Source: JBHIYN01 sp041984235 (lineage in GTDB: Bacteria; Pseudomonadota; Gammaproteobacteria; Ga0077536). Taken from it: DNA of 64,000 nt. Each line of letters begins with the position of its first letter. Position 1 is the first letter of the stretch. A program made the position numbers and the translations under genes. Positions 19,799 to 30,775 of the stretch are shown in pieces. Under the pieces are notes generated by a model. That model made no database searches, had not been told where the DNA came from, and was given only the letters and a program-made list of their open reading frames with translations. The stretch lies in the NCBI GenBank assembly GCA_041984235.1, contig JBHIYN010000016.1:62001-126000 (forward strand). Reading direction: 5' to 3'.

Positions 19799-20662
19799 TC
19801 AGGATCCCGTGGCGTCGGCAACCGCGCGGCTGGCTTGCACCGCGTCGGCCTGCTGGGTTGCGGCCTTGCGCTCGGCGACCCAGGCGGCGTAGTCGTCTTC
19901 GCTCATGGCATGGACCACGATCGGCATGAAGCCATGGTCCTTGCCGCACAGCTCCGCGCACTGGCCGCGGTAGATGCCGGGCTCTTCGATGGTCGCCCAG
20001 GACTCGTTGATGAAGCCCGGAATGGCGTCGCGCTTCCAGCCCAGCGCCGGCACCCACCAGGCGTGGATGACGTCGCCGGCGGTGGTCAGGAAACGAATTT
20101 TCTTGTGCGTGGGAACGACGAGGTAGTTGTCGACGTCCAGCAGGTAGTGCTCCACCGTGTTGGGATCGATGCCGGAGCCACGCTGCCGCGCGGCGTTGGC
20201 GTCCTGCGTCAGGGTCGAGAAGAAGGCGATGCCGTCGTCGATGTACTGGTAGTGCCACTTCCACTGGTAGCCGGTGACCTTGATGGTCATGTCCGCATCC
20301 GACACGTCTTCCATCATGATCAGCGCGCGCGTGGCGGGTACGGCGATGGCGACCAGGATGACGAAGGGGATGATCGTCCACAGCACCTCGACCTTGGTGC
20401 TCTCGTGCCATTGCGCGGCCTGCGCGCCCTTCGATTTGCGGAAGGCGAAGATGGAGTAGAACATCGCGCCGAACACGCCGATCGCGATGACCACGCACAC
20501 GCCGAGGATCAGCATGTGGAGATCGTAGATCTCGCGGCTGAACGGCGTGACGCCGCGCGTCAGGTTGAGTCCCCAGTCGGCCATCGCGGTAAGCGGCAGC
20601 GCCATCAGCGCGCCGCTCACGAGCGCGGTTCCAAGGGTGGCTCGCAGTTGGGTCAGTGTCAT
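19799..20662 (-). CDS. ctaC: Cytochrome c oxidase subunit II
   Basis: Electron-entry subunit with the CuA centre. 287 aa: signal peptide (cleaved after 'LPLTAMA'), two membrane helices, then the cupredoxin domain. 'VTGYQWKWHYQY' is the aromatic electron-entry patch and 'GQCAELCGKDHGFM' carries the two CuA cysteines. The ATG at 20662 has GGAGAG 8 nt upstream. There is no fused cytochrome c domain. It is the first gene of the oxidase operon. Confidence 0.97.
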   Translation of the reverse strand: MTLTQLRATLGTALVSGALMALPLTAMADWGLNLTRGVTPFSREIYDLHMLILGVCVVIAIGVFGAMFYSIFAFRKSKGAQAAQWHESTKVEVLWTIIPFVILVAIAVPATRALIMMEDVSDADMTIKVTGYQWKWHYQYIDDGIAFFSTLTQDANAARQRGSGIDPNTVEHYLLDVDNYLVVPTHKKIRFLTTAGDVIHAWWVPALGWKRDAIPGFINESWATIEEPGIYRGQCAELCGKDHGFMPIVVHAMSEDDYAAWVAERKAATQQADAVQASRAVADATGS

Positions 20663-21006
20663 GATCCGGGCTCTCCGTACCGGGGCGCCATGCGCGCCTC
20701 GGGCTTGGTGCTGTTGCAGTTGTTCGTTTGTTCGATTGTCGCGCGGCGGGAACGGACGATTCTTAACCCTGGTCACGCCCGAGCCCTTCCGGTGCCGTTC
20801 CGGCGGCGGAGATCCGCGCGTCCCGAATCGCGCACGTCCTGCGGTCGAACGTCGTCGAATTGTCTTGCATCATCTGGTCCCGCGGGTGCGGTCCAAGCGC
20901 TGTCTCTTACCTTGTCGCCGATTCAGTCCACACCCCGGCTGGCCGCTGGTCCCTGGCTGGCCGGTGCGGCGCTCGCGCGCCTTTCCCGCTGGGCGGAAGG
21001 GGCATT
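20663..21006. other. Intergenic region upstream of the oxidase operon (344 bp)
   Basis: No convincing gene, RNA or repeat is visible. It should contain the promoter for ctaC on the minus strand, but I could not find a clear -35/-10 pair. The region is somewhat richer in T near 20711-20775 than its surroundings. Confidence 0.5.
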
Positions 21007-21501
21007 TTACCGGTTTTTCTTCAGCGCGCTAATCAAAGTTTGCGCGAATGATTCGCGTTCTCCCTCGGTCAGGAAACGGCCGAGCTCGACCGCGCGTCCC
21101 TGGCTCGCGACCCTGAGCGTGCGCGGGTGCAGGCGGCTGCGCGCCGCGACCAGCTCCACGCGGACCCAGAAACGGTTGAACACGAGCCGATCCTCGAGCT
21201 CGCGAGCGCCGCGCTCGATGACCAGCTCGTCACCCTCGATACGCACGATCTCGCGCCGCTCGCCGTCGCGCAGCACGACGTAGAAGGCAGCCGCTACCGC
21301 GGCCGCCTCGAGTCCGGAGAACGGCAGCACCAGGGGCAGGCCCATGAAGGCGAAAAAACCGCCCAGCCCGAGGCTGACAGCGGCAACGGCGAGAATGAAA
21401 CGCTGCGCCTGCGGCCAGGTCATCGAACGTGTCGGGCGCAGTTCCCAGCCGCTGGCGGCGGCTCCGGTCGCATCGAGTTCGGTAACCAAGTCTCGCGTCA
21501 C
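21007..21501 (-). CDS. DUF2244 domain membrane protein
   Basis: 164 aa with two membrane helices (about residues 30-75) followed by a cytoplasmic domain. 'FVVLRDGERREIVRIEGDEL'-like sequence and 'FNRFWVRVEL' match the DUF2244 family. It is often found near oxidase genes. No function is established. The GTG at 21501 overlaps the bioD stop (GTGA), placing it at the end of the biotin operon. Confidence 0.78.
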   Translation of the reverse strand: MTRDLVTELDATGAAASGWELRPTRSMTWPQAQRFILAVAAVSLGLGGFFAFMGLPLVLPFSGLEAAAVAAAFYVVLRDGERREIVRIEGDELVIERGARELEDRLVFNRFWVRVELVAARSRLHPRTLRVASQGRAVELGRFLTEGERESFAQTLISALKKNR

Positions 21502-22187
21502 TCCGGGAAAGGTCCGCCCTCGGGCAGGCGCTCGCAGAGCCCGGCGGCCACCGCCGCCGGCAGGCCCCCGTTCCATTCCAACGTCGCCAGGCGCGGCGCC
21601 GGGATCGCGGCCTCCAGTGTCTCGAATACGCCGGCGGCGTCGAACAGATCACCTTCGAGCCGGTTTGCGATCCAGCCGGCCAGGGTCACGCCGCTGGCCG
21701 CGATCGCCTGCGCGCTGAGCAGCGCGTGGTTGATGCAGCCCAGACGCACCCCAACCACCAGCAGCACCGGCAGGCGCAGTTGCACGGCGAGATCGGCGAG
21801 CTCGAGATGCGGTCCCAGCGGCACGCGCCAGCCGCCGACGCCTTCCACCACCACGAATTCGGCGCGCTGCCCGAGGGCCGCGCAGGCCGCAGCGATCGGG
21901 CCGGGCTCGATGCGCACCCCGGCCGCTGCCGCTGCCAGGTGCGGCGAGCACGGCGGCTCGAACAGGTAGGGATTGATCAGCTCCGCCGGCGCCGTGACAC
22001 CCGAGGCCACGGTGAGCGCGGCGACGTCCTCGTTGACCAGGCGCCCGTCGACGTGCTCGGCGCCGGTCGCCACGGGCTTCATGCCGACCGCCGCGATGCC
22101 CGCTTCGCGCGCGGCCGCCAGCAGCGCGCAGCTGACCCGGGTCTTGCCGCAGCCGGTATCGGTGCCGGTGATGAAGACGCCCTTCAC
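21498..22187 (-). CDS. bioD: Dethiobiotin synthase
   Basis: ATP-dependent carboxylation and ring closure of 7,8-diaminopelargonate to dethiobiotin. 229 aa with P-loop 'ITGTDTGCGKTRVSCALL', 'GMKPVATGAE' and 'VEGVGGWRVPL'. It overlaps bioC by 4 bp and a DUF2244 gene by 4 bp. Confidence 0.96.
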   Translation of the reverse strand: MKGVFITGTDTGCGKTRVSCALLAAAREAGIAAVGMKPVATGAEHVDGRLVNEDVAALTVASGVTAPAELINPYLFEPPCSPHLAAAAAGVRIEPGPIAAACAALGQRAEFVVVEGVGGWRVPLGPHLELADLAVQLRLPVLLVVGVRLGCINHALLSAQAIAASGVTLAGWIANRLEGDLFDAAGVFETLEAAIPAPRLATLEWNGGLPAAVAAGLCERLPEGGPFPE

Positions 22188-23065
22188 CGGCGCTTCAACC
22201 GCGACAGGGGGAAGACCTGTGCCTGCGGATCCTCGCTGCTGACCCGTTCCGTCGCCCAGGCATGGCCGAACACCACTTCCCAGGTCGCCGGCAGCTTACC
22301 GTCGCGGCGGTGCTCCTCGTACGCGTCGATCAGGGCCTGCAGCTGGCGACGCCCGAACAGGCCGCGTGGCCGGCCACGGCTGGCATTGGCGGCACCGAGT
22401 CCCTTGAGATCGCGCATCAGGGTCATGACGGTGTCGTATTCGACGGTGATGTACTCGGTCTCCATGACCGGGTCGGCGAAGCCCGCGCGCCCCAGCATGT
22501 CGCCGACGTCGTGCATGTCGAGGAAGGCGTTGACATGGTCGGCACGGGACACCCGGGCGAAGGCCGCGCGCAGTTCCTTCAGCGTATCCGGTCCCAGGGT
22601 GGTGAACAGGAACAGGCCGCCGGGCCGCAGCGCGTGGTGGACCTCGGCGAACGTCTGCCCCAGGTCGCTGCACCACTGCACGGCGAGGCTGGAGAACGCG
22701 AGGTCGAAAGCGTCGCGCGCGAACGGCAGCCGTTCGATGTCCGCGCAGGCGTAGCGGTGGCGTGAGAAGAGGCGCGGGCCCTGGCGCCGGGCGGCCGCGA
22801 GCATACCCGGCGCGAGATCGCAGTGCACCACGCGGGCACGGCGATAACGTTCGGCCAGGGCGCGCGCGCCCTGCCCCGTGCCGGAGCCGAGGTCGACGAC
22901 GTTGCGCGGCTCCAGCGCGACGTAGTCGAGCCGCTCCAACGCACGCGACAGCACCTCGCGCTGCAGCACCGCGTGGTCGTCGTAGCGCGGCGCGGCGTGG
23001 TCGAAGTGCGCGGCGACCCGCTGCTTGTCGAGCGCGCCGGCGTCGGGCGGTGATTGAGAATTCAT
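22184..23065 (-). CDS. bioC: Malonyl-ACP O-methyltransferase
   Basis: Starts pimelate synthesis by methylating malonyl-ACP. 293 aa. 'RNVVDLGSGTGQGARALAE' is SAM motif I, and 'LPFARDAFDLAFSSLAVQW' and 'LRPGGLFLFTTLGPDTLKEL' are BioC signatures. It overlaps bioF and bioD by 4 bp each. Confidence 0.95.
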   Translation of the reverse strand: MNSQSPPDAGALDKQRVAAHFDHAAPRYDDHAVLQREVLSRALERLDYVALEPRNVVDLGSGTGQGARALAERYRRARVVHCDLAPGMLAAARRQGPRLFSRHRYACADIERLPFARDAFDLAFSSLAVQWCSDLGQTFAEVHHALRPGGLFLFTTLGPDTLKELRAAFARVSRADHVNAFLDMHDVGDMLGRAGFADPVMETEYITVEYDTVMTLMRDLKGLGAANASRGRPRGLFGRRQLQALIDAYEEHRRDGKLPATWEVVFGHAWATERVSSEDPQAQVFPLSRLKRR

Positions 23066-24225
23066 CCCGTCACCGCCTCGGCGCAGGCCGCGACCAGGCC
23101 GTCGATGTCGGCGCGATCGTGGCTCGCGCTCAGCGTGATGCGCAGGCGCGCGGTGCCGCGCGGCACCGTCGGCGGCCGGATCGCGCGAACGTAATAGCCG
23201 GCCGCATTGAGTGCCGCGGCGGCGCGCAGCGCGTCGCCGTCGGCGCCAATCGGCAGCGGCTGGATGGCCGTCGTGCTCGGCAGCAGCGGCAGGCCGGCCG
23301 CGCGCGCCTGCGCGCGGAAGTGCGCGACGTTCGCGGTCAGCGCGTGGCGCGGCGATGAGTCGCCGAAGGCGAGGTCCAGCGCGGCCAGTGCCGCGGCGGC
23401 GGTGACCGGCGGCGCGGCGGTGTCGTAGACGAAAGTACGCGCGCGCTGTACCAGGGTATCGATGACCACCGCCGGACCCAGCACCAGGGCGCCGGCCGAA
23501 CCGAGCGCCTTGCCGAGCGTGATCATGGTCAGCGTGACCGGCGGCGCGGTGACGGCGGCCAGCGCCGCCGCGGCGCCGCGCCCGTCGTCACCGGTGACGC
23601 CGAAGCCGTGCGCGTCGTCGACGTAGAGCACGGCGTCGCCGGCCTCGGCAACGGCGGCGAGCTCGGCGAGCGGCGCGGCATCGCCGTCCATGCTGAACAC
23701 CGATTCGGTCACCACGAAGCGCTGGCGCGCGGGCGGCAGCGCGTCGAGATCGGGCAGCGTGCCATGGCGGTAGCGGCGGTGACGCGCGCGGCTCGCGATG
23801 ACCCCGTCGATGAGTGAGGCGTGGTTGAGCCGATCGTGGGCGATGGCGTCCTCGCGCCCGGCCAGGGCAGCGAGCGCGCCGAGGTTGGCGAGGTAGCCGG
23901 AGCTGAACAGCAGGCCCGCCTCGTGGCCGGTCAGCGTGGCAACGCGTCGCTCGAGCTCGTCGTGCAGTGCGCTGCGGCCGGACAGCAGGGCGGCGGCGCC
24001 GGCGCCGAAGCCGGTGTTGCCGAGGGTCTCACGAACGCGCGCGAGGACGTAAGGGTGCGCGGCCAGGCCGAGGTAGTCGTTGCCGCTGAAGTTGACCAGC
24101 TCGCGGCCGGCGAGACGCACGCGGGCGCGCGGGGCGGGCTCGCACACCTCCAGCGTGCGCAGCGCGTCGCCGGCACGGTCGTGCGCGAGGGCGCCGGCGA
24201 GGCGCGCGAGGAAAGCGTCGCTCAC
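23062..24225 (-). CDS. bioF: 8-amino-7-oxononanoate synthase
   Basis: PLP enzyme that condenses pimeloyl thioester with alanine. 387 aa. 'NFSGNDYLGLAAHP' is the N-terminal signature, 'YVDDAHGFGVTGDDGRG' has the cofactor Asp/His residues, and 'MITLGKALGSAGA' contains the Schiff-base Lys. The start is GTG at 24225. It lies 16 bp after bioB. Confidence 0.96.
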   Translation of the reverse strand: MSDAFLARLAGALAHDRAGDALRTLEVCEPAPRARVRLAGRELVNFSGNDYLGLAAHPYVLARVRETLGNTGFGAGAAALLSGRSALHDELERRVATLTGHEAGLLFSSGYLANLGALAALAGREDAIAHDRLNHASLIDGVIASRARHRRYRHGTLPDLDALPPARQRFVVTESVFSMDGDAAPLAELAAVAEAGDAVLYVDDAHGFGVTGDDGRGAAAALAAVTAPPVTLTMITLGKALGSAGALVLGPAVVIDTLVQRARTFVYDTAAPPVTAAAALAALDLAFGDSSPRHALTANVAHFRAQARAAGLPLLPSTTAIQPLPIGADGDALRAAAALNAAGYYVRAIRPPTVPRGTARLRITLSASHDRADIDGLVAACAEAVTG

Positions 24226-24241
24226 GCGCTGCGTGCTGCGG

Positions 24242-25231
24242 TCACGCGTGCGCGGGACTGGCGCTCAGACCGAGCCGGGCGAACAGCTGCTGATCGGCGA
24301 GCACGGCGGGGTTGGCCGTGGTCAGCAGCTCGTCGCCGTAGAAGATGGAGTTGGCGCCGGCGAAGAAGCACAGCGCCTGCAGCTCGTCGCTCATGCCGGT
24401 GCGGCCGGCCGACAGGCGTACATGGGATGCGGGCATGAGGATGCGCGCGACCGCGATGGTGCGCACGAAGTCGATCGGGTGCACGGCCTCGGTCGCGGCC
24501 AGCGGCGTGCCCTCGACCTTGACCAGGAGATTGATCGGCACCGACTCGGGATGCCGTGGCAGGTTGGCCAGCGTGGTCAGCATGGCGCTGCGATCGGCGA
24601 CGTCTTCACCGAGGCCGACGATGCCCCCGCAGCAGACCTTGATGTTCGCGTCACGCACGTTGTCGAGGGTGTCGAGGCGATCGCGGTAGGTGCGCGTGGA
24701 GATGATCTCGCCGTAGAACTCCGGCGAGGTGTCAAGATTGTGGTTGTAGTAATCGAGACCGGCGTCGGCCAGGCGCGAGGCCTGTGCCGCGTTCAGCATG
24801 CCGAGGGTGACGCAGGTTTCCATGCCGAGTGCGCGGACGCCCTCGATCAGCGGGACCACGCGATCGAGATCGCGATCCTTGGGCGAGCGCCACGCGGCGC
24901 CCATGCAGAAGCGCGTCGCGCCGGCGTCGCGGGCTGCACGCGCGGCCTTGAGCACTTCATCGAGCTCGAGCACGGGGGTGGCCTCGACGCCGGTGTCGTA
25001 ACGCACGCTCTGCGGGCAGTAGGCGCAGTCCTCCGGACAGCCGCCGCTCTTGATGTTGAGCAGGGTGCTGAGCTGTACCACGTTGGCGTCGAAGTGCTCG
25101 CGATGGGTGCTGTGGGCACGGAACAGCAGGTCGTTGAACGGCATCGCGAAGAGTGTTTCGGCTTCACTGCGCGACCAGTCATGGCGCAGGTGATCGGCGG
25201 GCGCGGAAGCGGTTAGGGTAGTGGCATGCAT
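24242..25231 (-). CDS. bioB: Biotin synthase
   Basis: Radical-SAM enzyme that inserts sulfur into dethiobiotin. About 329 aa. 'GGCPEDCAYCPQS' provides the CxxxCxxC for the 4Fe-4S cluster, and 'YYNHNLDTSPEFY' and 'RLSAGRTGMSDE' are conserved. I chose the ATG at 25231. In-frame ATGs at 25282/25279 would add 16-17 residues but lack a ribosome site. It is the first gene of bioB-F-C-D, divergent from comF. Confidence 0.96.
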   Translation of the reverse strand: MHATTLTASAPADHLRHDWSRSEAETLFAMPFNDLLFRAHSTHREHFDANVVQLSTLLNIKSGGCPEDCAYCPQSVRYDTGVEATPVLELDEVLKAARAARDAGATRFCMGAAWRSPKDRDLDRVVPLIEGVRALGMETCVTLGMLNAAQASRLADAGLDYYNHNLDTSPEFYGEIISTRTYRDRLDTLDNVRDANIKVCCGGIVGLGEDVADRSAMLTTLANLPRHPESVPINLLVKVEGTPLAATEAVHPIDFVRTIAVARILMPASHVRLSAGRTGMSDELQALCFFAGANSIFYGDELLTTANPAVLADQQLFARLGLSASPAHA

Positions 25232-25280
25232 GGCGCGGGTTCCGTCGGGTCGTGCGGGAAAGAGCTGGAGGTTGCGCATC

Positions 25281-25958
25281 ATGGACGAAGCGAACCGGCT
25301 GTCAAGCCCGGCCGGGGCAGGAAAGCTGTACGGGCGGTGGTGGACGCGCGGGATAGCGGCGCGCTGCCTGCTGTGCACGGCGCGTTGTGCGGACCGTGGA
25401 CTGTGTGCGGCCTGCCTGGCGGATCTGCCGTGGCGTGGTGAGCCGGCCGTGCCGCGCCGGCCCCGCGAGCTCGACCTGCTGCTGGCGGCCTGCGATTACC
25501 GTTACCCGCTCGACGTGATCGTGATGAACGCCAAGTTCCACGCCGACCTCGCCGCACTGAAGCTGGCTGGGGAGATGCTTTGCCAAGGAGTAAGCACCCA
25601 CTTACCGAGAGCGGACCGCGTGTTGCCGGTGCCGCTTTACGGGTCGCGGCGCCTGCTACGCGGCTTCAACCAGGCGCTGGAGCTGGCGCGGCCGCTGGCC
25701 GCCCGCCTCGGCCTGACGCCGGACACGGCAACCCTGCGCCGGCTGCGTGGCGGACGCGCGCAATCGCGCCTCTCGGCGAGCGCACGCCGGGCCAACCTGG
25801 CCGGCGCCTTCGTCGCCCGCGGCTCGCTGGCCGGTGAGACGGTGGTGCTGGTCGACGACGTGGTTACCACCGGGGCGACCCTGGGCGCGGCAGCGGCCGC
25901 ACTGCGCCGCGCCGGCGCGCGGCGCATCGTCGGGGTGGCGCTGGCGGCCACCCCGTGA
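25281..25958 (+). CDS. comF: ComF family phosphoribosyltransferase-like protein
   Basis: 225 aa. An N-terminal cysteine pair set (CLLCTARCADRGLCAAC) suggests a zinc ribbon. The C-terminal phosphoribosyltransferase motif is 'VVLVDDVVTTGATL'. 'RRLLRGFNQALELARPLA' is typical of ComF/GntX. These proteins are linked to DNA uptake and use, but the reaction is unknown. The ATG at 25281 is chosen over an in-frame start at 25221, which would overlap bioB. Confidence 0.88.
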   Translation: MDEANRLSSPAGAGKLYGRWWTRGIAARCLLCTARCADRGLCAACLADLPWRGEPAVPRRPRELDLLLAACDYRYPLDVIVMNAKFHADLAALKLAGEMLCQGVSTHLPRADRVLPVPLYGSRRLLRGFNQALELARPLAARLGLTPDTATLRRLRGGRAQSRLSASARRANLAGAFVARGSLAGETVVLVDDVVTTGATLGAAAAALRRAGARRIVGVALAATP

Positions 25959-25965
25959 ACGGCCG

Positions 25966-28362
<2,397 letters not shown>

Positions 28363-28377
28363 TGGTTTCTCCGGCTT

Positions 28378-29454
28378 TCAGGCATGAGGCTCTGAGGCAT
28401 GGGGTTTCACGTGGAACACGGCAGCCGCCTGGTCGGCGATCTCGGGTAACTCGGTCGGGCGGATGGCGGTATAGATGCGCTGTCCCCCCTGCCGATCGAT
28501 GATGTCCACAGCCCAGGCGCGCATTTTATCATCAAGCTCGGCCGCGAGGTCATCGACCAGCATTACGGGTTTTCGGCCACTGCCCGCTTCGATGAAAGCG
28601 GCCAGTCCGACCAGCATCTGGCAGACCGTGAACTTGCTCTGCCCACGCGACAAATGGCGCGCAATACTCCGGCCGCCGCCCTTGAGGCTCAGGTCCGCGC
28701 GATGCACCCCGGCAGCGGTAAAGCCAAGTGCCCTGTCCCGCTCCCACTGCTCCGCGAGCTGGCGCGCCAGCCCGGTGTCCCGGTCCCAGCCCGGCAGGTA
28801 ATGCAGCGTTATCGGTCCGAAATTCTCGACCAGCGGGCTTTCGGCCAGCGCCCCGTTCAGAACCTCGACGACCCGGCAGCGACAGCGGTCGATCTCCAGC
28901 GCCGCGCGTTCCAGCTCCTGGTTCCAGAATTCAGCCTCTGACCTGGCAGCGTTGCGTCGCAGCAATTCGTTGCGCTGACGCAAAGCCTGCCGGTAACGCT
29001 TCCAGGCTTCGATATACGCCGGTTCCACGTGAAACATGGTGCGGTCGACCAGTGCACGGCGATTGCTCGGACTATCGGTCAGCAAACCGCCGACTCTCGA
29101 ATCGATGACAATCAGCGGTACCCGCTGCGCCAGTGCCGACGCCGCCATCACCGGCACGCCGTCAATGGCAATCGCCGTCTCCTCGCGCGTCTTTTTTACC
29201 GTCACCCGAAAATGCCCGGCCGCCTCCCCTGCCAGCAGGGCACGCACCGACAGGCCGTCGGTACCCAGGCGTACGATGTCGCGCACCCGGTTCGACAGGA
29301 ACGACTTACCCAGGCTGGCCAGGGCAAAACCCTCGAGCAGGGAGGTCTTGCCGCTGCCGTTATCCCCCCAGACCAGGCTGACCGCCTCGTCGGGCTCGAA
29401 TTCCAGCGTCTCCAGGCAACGCAGGTTGGTGATCGCGATCGCTTCGAAACGCAT
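28378..29454 (-). CDS. recF: DNA replication and repair protein RecF
   Basis: SMC-like ATPase that helps load RecA at gaps. 358 aa. Walker A is 'WGDNGSGKTSLLEGFAL', the signature region is 'LSRGQSKFTVCQMLVG' and Walker B is 'PVMLVDDLAAELD'. It lies between dnaN and gyrB in the usual order. Confidence 0.96.
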   Translation of the reverse strand: MRFEAIAITNLRCLETLEFEPDEAVSLVWGDNGSGKTSLLEGFALASLGKSFLSNRVRDIVRLGTDGLSVRALLAGEAAGHFRVTVKKTREETAIAIDGVPVMAASALAQRVPLIVIDSRVGGLLTDSPSNRRALVDRTMFHVEPAYIEAWKRYRQALRQRNELLRRNAARSEAEFWNQELERAALEIDRCRCRVVEVLNGALAESPLVENFGPITLHYLPGWDRDTGLARQLAEQWERDRALGFTAAGVHRADLSLKGGGRSIARHLSRGQSKFTVCQMLVGLAAFIEAGSGRKPVMLVDDLAAELDDKMRAWAVDIIDRQGGQRIYTAIRPTELPEIADQAAAVFHVKPHASEPHA

Positions 29455-29498
29455 GCCTGGCCTGCGGTCCGTGACCGCGGTGGCGGCTCGCCCGCGGA

Positions 29499-30599
29499 TC
29501 AGAGCCGCATGGGCATGACGACGTAACGCGAGCGCTCGTCTTCGGGTGCCCGCATCAGGCAGCTGCTGCTGGCATCGATCAGGTCCAGGCGTACGTTCTC
29601 CGAGCGCATCACCCCGAGCACGTCAAGCAGGTACGATACGTTGAACCCGACTTCCATCGCGTCCCCACTGTAATCCACCTCGATCTCTTCTTCCGCCTCT
29701 TCCTGCTCCGGGTTGTGGGCCACGGCGGTCAGCAGGTTCTTCTTCAGGATCAGCCGAATACCGCGGAATTTCTCGTTCGACAGGATCGAAGCCCGGCTGA
29801 GCCCGGCGCGCAGCGCCTCGCGATCGGCCGTGACGACGTTGCTGCTCTCGCGCGGAATGACCCGCTCGTAGTCGGGAAAGCGGCCGTCGATGAGCTTGGT
29901 CGTCAGTGATTGTCCGCCGCTGGTAACGCGGAAGTGGTTGTCCCCGATCGCAACGCTGACCTGCTCCTCGGCACTGTTCAGCAGTCGTTCGATCTCCAGT
30001 ACCCCTTTGCGTGGCAGGATGAGCTGCCGGGGTGCGTCGAGCTCGAGCTCGATGTCCTTGTCGGTCAGCGCCAGGCGGTGGCCATCGGTCGCCACCGCGC
30101 GCACCCGGTTGGCGTCCATTTCCAGTAACAGGCCGTTCAGGTAATAGCGCACGTCCTGGTGGGCCATGGCGAAATGCGTGCTTTCCAGCAGATCGGTCAG
30201 CGCCTCGCTCGCGAGCTGAAACTCGACCTTGACGTCGAACGCACCGATCGACGGGAACTCGTCGGCCTTCATGCTCGCCAGCGAGAAGCGGCTGCGCCCG
30301 GAAGCGATCTTGGTCTTGGCGCCGCTGCCATCGATGGACAGCTCCGCATCGGCCGGCAGCGCACGGCAGATGTCGAACAGCTTGCGCGCGGGCAACGCGA
30401 GGGCGCCCTCTTCGCCCGGCTTGATGTCCAGCCCGTAGCTCAGCTCCACCTCCATGTCGGTGGCACCGATCCGCACACCGTCCCCGTCCGCCTGGAACAA
30501 CAGGTTGCTCAGAATCGGTAACGTCTGCCGTCGCTCGACCACGTTGTTCGCTGCCTGCAGCGCAGGTAACAGTATTTCTCTGGAAAGCTTGATCTTCAT
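29499..30599 (-). CDS. dnaN: DNA polymerase III sliding clamp (beta subunit)
   Basis: 366 aa with three clamp domains. The N-terminus 'MKIKLSREILLPALQAANN' and the C-terminus 'RYVVMPMRL' are typical of DnaN. 'LPARKLFDICRALP' and 'NSAEEQVSVAIGDNHFR' are also recognised. A DnaA-box-containing gap separates it from dnaA. Confidence 0.98.
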   Translation of the reverse strand: MKIKLSREILLPALQAANNVVERRQTLPILSNLLFQADGDGVRIGATDMEVELSYGLDIKPGEEGALALPARKLFDICRALPADAELSIDGSGAKTKIASGRSRFSLASMKADEFPSIGAFDVKVEFQLASEALTDLLESTHFAMAHQDVRYYLNGLLLEMDANRVRAVATDGHRLALTDKDIELELDAPRQLILPRKGVLEIERLLNSAEEQVSVAIGDNHFRVTSGGQSLTTKLIDGRFPDYERVIPRESSNVVTADREALRAGLSRASILSNEKFRGIRLILKKNLLTAVAHNPEQEEAEEEIEVDYSGDAMEVGFNVSYLLDVLGVMRSENVRLDLIDASSSCLMRAPEDERSRYVVMPMRL

Positions 30600-30700
30600 C
30601 TGTTGTATTTATTACCTGCCCCGTTATTGGGTATAACAAAATAACGCATAAATTTCATAGACTTATGCGCCCCTCCCGGTGTGTACCCAAGCGCGTGCCC

Positions 30701-30709
30701 TGTGGATAA
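30701..30709 (-). promoter_or_regulatory. DnaA box
   Basis: TGTGGATAA, an exact match to the consensus TTATCCACA on the minus strand, in the dnaA-dnaN gap. Confidence 0.8.
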
Positions 30710-30746
30710 GCTCGGGGTGAACGGCGCGTCCGGACACCCCCGAAAT

Positions 30747-30755
30747 TTATCCACA
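30747..30755 (+). promoter_or_regulatory. DnaA box
   Basis: TTATCCACA, an exact consensus match, 20 bp past the dnaA stop and 37 bp from the opposite-orientation box. Confidence 0.8.
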
Positions 30756-30775
30756 ACTTGGCCCACGTAATACCA

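Larger units (their letters stand above)
30600..30775. other. dnaA-dnaN intergenic region with DnaA boxes (candidate origin component)
   Basis: 176 bp holding two perfect DnaA boxes in opposite orientation (30701-30709 and 30747-30755) next to an AT-rich stretch (about 30601-30665). The AT-rich stretch contains an inverted repeat CGCATAA / TTATGCG (30645-30651 and 30663-30669). This is the layout expected for part of oriC or for DnaA autoregulation of dnaN. The dnaN promoter must also lie here. Confidence 0.5.
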
